Shown in pieces: positions 48,601-54,600 of a stretch of DNA of 64,000 bases. Position numbers and translations under genes: made by a program. Under the pieces are notes generated by a model. That model was not told the DNA's origin and made no database searches. It saw only the letters and a program-made list of their open reading frames with translations. The first letter of the stretch is position 1, and every line of letters starts with the position of its first letter. Source of the DNA: Ligula intestinalis (Eukaryota > Platyhelminthes > Cestoda > Diphyllobothriidea > Diphyllobothriidae); the NCBI GenBank assembly GCA_036362985.1, contig JAYGXS010000008.1:10099479-10163478 (forward strand). Direction: 5' to 3'.

Positions 48601-51600
48601 TTAGGCAATTCGCCTGTATTATAATGAGTTATTTAACCGTCAACACTTGCTTGTTTGCGAACTGACCACAACAGCAGTATTTGCAACGCCCACTCCATTA
48701 CCCTCTCGCAGCTTCCATCGACGCCAGATGCTATCAGCAGCAGTCAGAGTACTGACTGGTTCGGCGTTACGCCACCCTTCTCGGAGCCACTCTACGTGGA
48801 GGCACGCTTCCTACGTACCATCTCCGTCTTCGGCCAGCCGGGTCAGGTGAACATGGAGCTGCGTCTGACCAATCGCAGTCTCACCCAGGCCACCCTCTTC
48901 CACGTCTGTGCCCGGCTGCCGACGGATACCACCAAGGCGCACTGTTTGGAGTCCTTCCCAGAAATTCGTGAGTCTGTTCTCTTGCGACTGGGAGTTCTTA
49001 TTAGTCGCACACTTGTCGAGTCTGTAAAATTCGCCGACTTTCTCCGTTCCTCTTGTCCGAGACTCATATATAAGGTTATCAGTGTTAAGATATTAGCCGG
49101 ACCAAATGCTAGCAACATCTGGCGGCTTTCCTGAGGCGTCGAGCCTAGACAAGTGTCTTTGCTTGTTAGATCTGGCCGCATACAGGCGATGTCTGTCCTC
49201 ACACGCATCCTAGGAGCTTACGCACGTGCCAACTGGTCGCAGTTATCCCAGTGTTGCCAATCAGACCACTAGAGAACGCGTGGCCTACAATCCCTCATAA
49301 GCCACTGTCCCTAGTAAACGGGGAGTTGCATCATACACTGGATAGCGAGTAGACGCTCGTCCACTCCCCATGCCGGGGTTTGCGCTCGAGGCGGGACAAA
49401 GAGCATGCTGGAGATCAACCAGCGGCAACTGCCACCCGAGACAGCAACTCCGGGTTTTGTACACAATAAACCCTCCTCTGGGTGGATTCCAGAGTTACGC
49501 CTTTCTTATTGTGTTCTTCCTTTGGGATTCCAATGGGCGTAATTCGACGGTGACACACGTCAGATGTCACCGTTATAACAATAGAATGGGTACTGAGGTG
49601 GCCATTACTGACCTATTAGGCGTTGGCAGCCAACTATAGCAAAATCCGGCTTTACCTAACCCGGTTTTGCAACCCCGATTCTCTAGACATTGATACAGTT
49701 AATGGGCCATCTCACCAAACCTTAACCTACATTCTGAATTGTGTTTTTTCTATTCGAAAAGTTTGTATGAATAGGTTCGTCATATTAATGCAGCAGATAA
49801 TTCAATCTCATCAGTCACTTCAATCGTAGAATGGTTCAGCATTTTCTCAGCCGTCTCTATTAATCACGCTGACAGAAGTCCTCCCGATCCTGTAGTGGTT
49901 TTTTCTCCTTCATTATGTGGTATTTTTGAGGCAGTTTGCACGAAATTCCATCATAAAAACATTTTCAGGAAAGCATGTGTTTGGATACGCCAGCTCGCTT
50001 GAAGGGTTGGGAATATTTTGTGTTATAGAAAATGCGGGTACGAGTATCCCCTCCTTTTGTTACATGTCGTAAATTCCACCTACTGTTATCATTTGAGTAG
50101 CCCTGTGATTTTACAGTTTTAGTTTACTGGGGTTTGGCTGCTTACCTGCCTAGTGTTGGTCGGCGCTTTTTTCTTTTTGCCGCTAATAAGTGATTGTTAT
50201 CTCAATCAGGATGTCTCCCATGCTCTTTTTTTTACTAATAGCATCTCTACCACACGGCGCCAACAGCGTGGTCTTTTTCGGCGTCAATTTTTGCGAGTCC
50301 ACCCAGCCCGTTCGATTTGGTCTCATGTATCAACTGAGCCTAGGGGAAGATGAACTGGCCAAACCAATCACACTTGAGGTATCCATTAAGCCGCCCGTTG
50401 GCGAACTCTTCCAACCCCTGGACATGAAAATGCGCGATTTTGTTTCCAAACAAGGTGAGTGTCGAATTGTTTCAGTGCGTGCACAGTACGTGATTACTTT
50501 AATCTACTTTATTGAACATGTTGATGTATCTTTTCAATTACCGCGCGTTTTGTCATTGTTATGTATTAGCATTTTATAATAATTTGATCTACTATTTCTT
50601 GCTTTTCTTTGTTTTTATTTTCTGCGTTCCGTATTGCCCCGTCCTTTTAACTCCCTATTTCAACCGGTCCAAAGCCCTTTATAATTCAAATTTGTTTAAA
50701 AAATGCGTGTCCATAGGTATCATTTCCTACGAGTATTTTTGAATTAAATTACACACTCGGCTTTTGTACTCGAAAAAAGTCGGTCGCCAGCCGTCCTCGG
50801 GTTTAACTGTGGTGAGTGGCATCCCACAGGGCTTAGTTTTAGGTCCCGTATTGTTCCTCGTTTTCATCAATGACTGTGTCAGGGATCTAGACTGTGAAGT
50901 CACCTTGTTCGCCGATGACATCAAATTATAGAAAGTTGTCCAAAGTACAGCATACGAAAACTATCTACAAGCCAACTTGAACAGATTGGCTAATGCCTTT
51001 CAATGTTAGTAAATGTAACTTTCTTCAAATCGGCAGTTGTAGAGCATCCTACACGAACGCCTATTCTTTAAATGGTACTCCGCTGCAACAAGTTGAGAGT
51101 CAGAAGGACTTGGTTGTGTGGATAACTTCTTCACTCAAACCAACGCTGAACTGTACGAAGGCGGCGAAGTCGGCCAGATCTATGTTACAGCTGATTAGAC
51201 GAGCCTTTACAGGATTTGAAAAAAAAACAGCTTTTCCAAAATCTTTGGAAGCTTCATTCGGCCGCACCTGGAGTTCACTATACAGGCATGGAGACCTTGG
51301 ACTGTCAAAGATTGTACTGTCTTAGAGAAGGTCCAGAGGTGAGCGACAAAGATGGTCAAAGGTCTGGGAACATTGTCCTATGAAAGCAGACTGTCCATTC
51401 TCGACCTATTTCCCCTTTCCTACAGACAACTCCGAGGGGACCTCATATTAACCTTCCGTATTATCAATAACCTGCATTGTTGTTTCGTTCCTGGTGATTT
51501 CTTTGCCCAGGCTAACACGCCAACTTTGCGCGGGCCGCAGCTGACGAGCCGTCACGAAATTTATTTGATCGAATAAATTCTGCCATATTTGCTTGCTTCA

Positions 51601-54600
51601 AATTTCTTCCTGGGAAAAGATGTTTCACACTTTACAATGAATAACATTGCTTATCACATACACTGCTTCAAATTATACTACTCGCGAGTTGCGAGTAGTC
51701 ATATATTTTTCTTATTGGTTTGTGCACCGATCTATTCCTCATGATGCGCGCATCCCGAGGAATAGATCGGTGCACAAACAAATAATAAATACTCCCGATC
51801 TACAACCGGCTAGATCTCGATGGCTCAATGGCGAGGCGCGAGTTCGAAACTCGGGTGCGGCAGCAATTTCAGCTGCTACACTAGAGTTGGCTACCCGTGG
51901 CTGATGAGGGCTAATAGCCCGAAATAGCTGTATCACGGTGCCTTCTCTGAGCCAGAATGCTCCTATGACAAAAAAATATATTTTTGTGAATATTTGACTC
52001 TGATGTCTTCCCGGAACATGTAACTGTCGTAAATTTTAAACTTTTCTTTGTATTAACTTATTTCCTATCATCTTGTTACCAACAGGGAGTTCAAAGGCAT
52101 TCGCCTATCTTTCCCTCAATAAACTGATACTGGTACTGATATTTCGTGCTAACAAAATTTTTAATCACGATTCTTTTGAAATCCGTAAAATGTCCATTCA
52201 AGTAGCATCTTATCTCAGCTTTTTAATCTCCGGAGAAATTAATTTCTGATAGCGGTATATATCAGTATATTGAAGGTCTATAGGCGTAGACCGAAATCGT
52301 AAGTGTATATTTGTGTTGAAACCCGTCAACCACTGTGAAATATACACATGCTGCCATCAGACAATCGTTAGTAGTATAAATTGACGTTGTAACTTACCAT
52401 ACTAACAGCCTCGGTAGTTGCTAAAAGGCCCAGACACGTGTTTCGCCGATATTCTGCCGCTGCTTGACACACCTGCGAGGGGTCCGGCTCATCAGTGGGT
52501 CACTCCAGCTTTCCCTATCTGCTTTCTGGTTGATAAACCCGCTTTGAAAGTTCAGCTTTTTAATCTTCGGAGAAATTAATTTCTGATCGCGGTATATATC
52601 AGCATATTGAAGGTCTATAGGCGTAAACCGAAATTATAAGTGTATATTTGTGTTGAAACCCTTCAACCCCTGTGAAATATACACATGCTGCCGTAAAATT
52701 TCCATTCAAGTAGCATCTTATCTGTTCGTTTGTGAATGGTCCAATATGTTGTATACACCATAACCCTCATTTATTGAAAAAATGTAATGATCCCCTTGTT
52801 GTATTTTTTATAGAGGAATTCATGTTTCTTTCTCATTGGGTAACATGCACTTTCTACAGTATGAAACCGATGTGCAAATGTCACATCCTGTGTGGTTTTT
52901 TTTCATAGTGGCTAAAATGAATTTGCAAATATATGTTTTCAGCAATTCATAATCAGGCCAGTAAAATTAAAGGGATGATTAAAATCGTACAATTGGACGG
53001 GGTTAATATGTGTCCTTTGATTACAAATCATTGTTTTCACGTCGCACGCATGGCGAGATCGATGTGTAGAGGTCCTTGCGCTGGAGTAGGGGTGATATTA
53101 CGATAATTTATGAACCTTGGTCATGGCTCAGGTGCGTGGAGTGATAATTGCTGTCATTTGCACGGAGTGAACCAATATCACTTAAGGATGGGGGTGATAT
53201 GCAATCACTACCTGGCGTTGGCCACGGAAGTGGAGGAGGATATAATTGGAAGGAGGTGGAATCGACTTCTAAGTAAGTGCAAGGTGCAATACAATTTGTG
53301 TTTGCTGCAAAATACTGTTGACTTTAGGAAGATTTCCAGAGCCGGTGGTACGTACTTTATCACTTTTCACCGCTTAAGAGTGTTGCGCTCTGCCTGAAAG
53401 GCTCGTTTTCAAGGCAATATCATGCCGTGAGTGAGTGAACTAAACTGCAAGGTCAATAATATAAAAACCACATCTATGTAATCCTCTTTAATCGGAATTT
53501 CCGTTGACATTGATGACAATACGCTACGCGTGTGCTGGTAACAGTGTTTGCGAAGCCATTTTGTATAACTGCAACACAGGGTTCTCTAACCACTGCGTTG
53601 TCAGCAGATAAACTCCTACCAGGCCGTCTAGCTGTTAGGTAGAGTTATGTTAACAGAGTGATTGACTGTTGCAGTCGCCAGTGTAATTTATTCCGTAGCC
53701 AACATTTGTCGAATTTAGAACTCTCGGCATTTGAGTGAAATAGCTAGGAGTTCGCCCCGACTTTGAGCTGGTCATTGAGGTGAAAAGCGTTTGCCTATAG
53801 TTTCCTTGCAAATCCAGACCTGAGCTGATAATTTCTGAGTAGTGCCTAGGATGTGTCTGTCCCATCGTTTGTAGAATAGTATGAAGAACACCACTCATGT
53901 TTTCCGTACAGAAACTCAGGTGCCCCGACGCTTGACAAGCTCTGGTCCTGCATACGCATCTCTCTGCCGAGGTGGTGCGGGCCTGACTGAATAAACTTCA
54001 TGTAGGAGTCAGTCACTGTCCGCTGGATCAGTTTAGTGGACGCTAGGAGATTTGGTGGCCACGTGTGATTGGCTGTTGTCGAGGCTGCATGCGTGTATTC
54101 TCCGACAACTCGCAACTATGATTGTATGACCTTTAGCACGTCGTGGGCTCCACAAGCGGAGGGCGCTTCAGACGCTACATATCTTCCAGCTCCGATCTCG
54201 GAACCCGCAAATTGGTGGTTTAGACTGGCAAATGTGGACGCGCTTCCGTTTTGTGTCCTGCCTCTGTCATGCTGTGACCTGTACCCCCTGTTTTTCTCCT
54301 TACAGCCACTCTCAAGGGCATGCACAGCACCACAATGCCACTGAGCGCTGGCTCTGCCGCCAACGCCTCCAAATTAGCTGGGACAACCAACGCAGCCCGG
54401 CTGGTGCAGGTCGTCCTCAAGGCTGCCAATCTAGCCTACCTGGGTGCCACATTGAAGAGCCCCGAGTCGGAGGAGGAGGAGGAAAAGCAGACAAGCGAAA
54501 CGAAGGGTGCGGCGAATATCCAACTCTTCACTGCTGCCGGCACCATCCTCCTGCGTTTCGCCGGACGCACTGCCGCCGGCCAGCAGGACTGTCTGGTGGA

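Larger units (their letters stand above)
46777..50241 (+). other. AP3B introns 19 and 20
   Basis: Introns 46777-48711 and 48968-50241. They hold SINE-A copies (46900-47065 plus, 47760-47990 minus, 49585-49640 minus remnant) and repeat F copies (47185-47520, 49440-49570). The stretch 47991-48711 shows nothing recognisable. Confidence 0.6.
50455..54305 (+). other. AP3B intron 21 (largest)
   Basis: A 3,851-base intron holding a CR1 fragment (50650-51540), the 99-bp hammerhead unit (51531-51629), inverted repeats (51677-51779), a SINE-A with the best hammerhead (51815-51950), a CR1 tail (52084-52142) and a composite repeat (52183-52723). 52724-54305 shows nothing recognisable. Confidence 0.65.
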
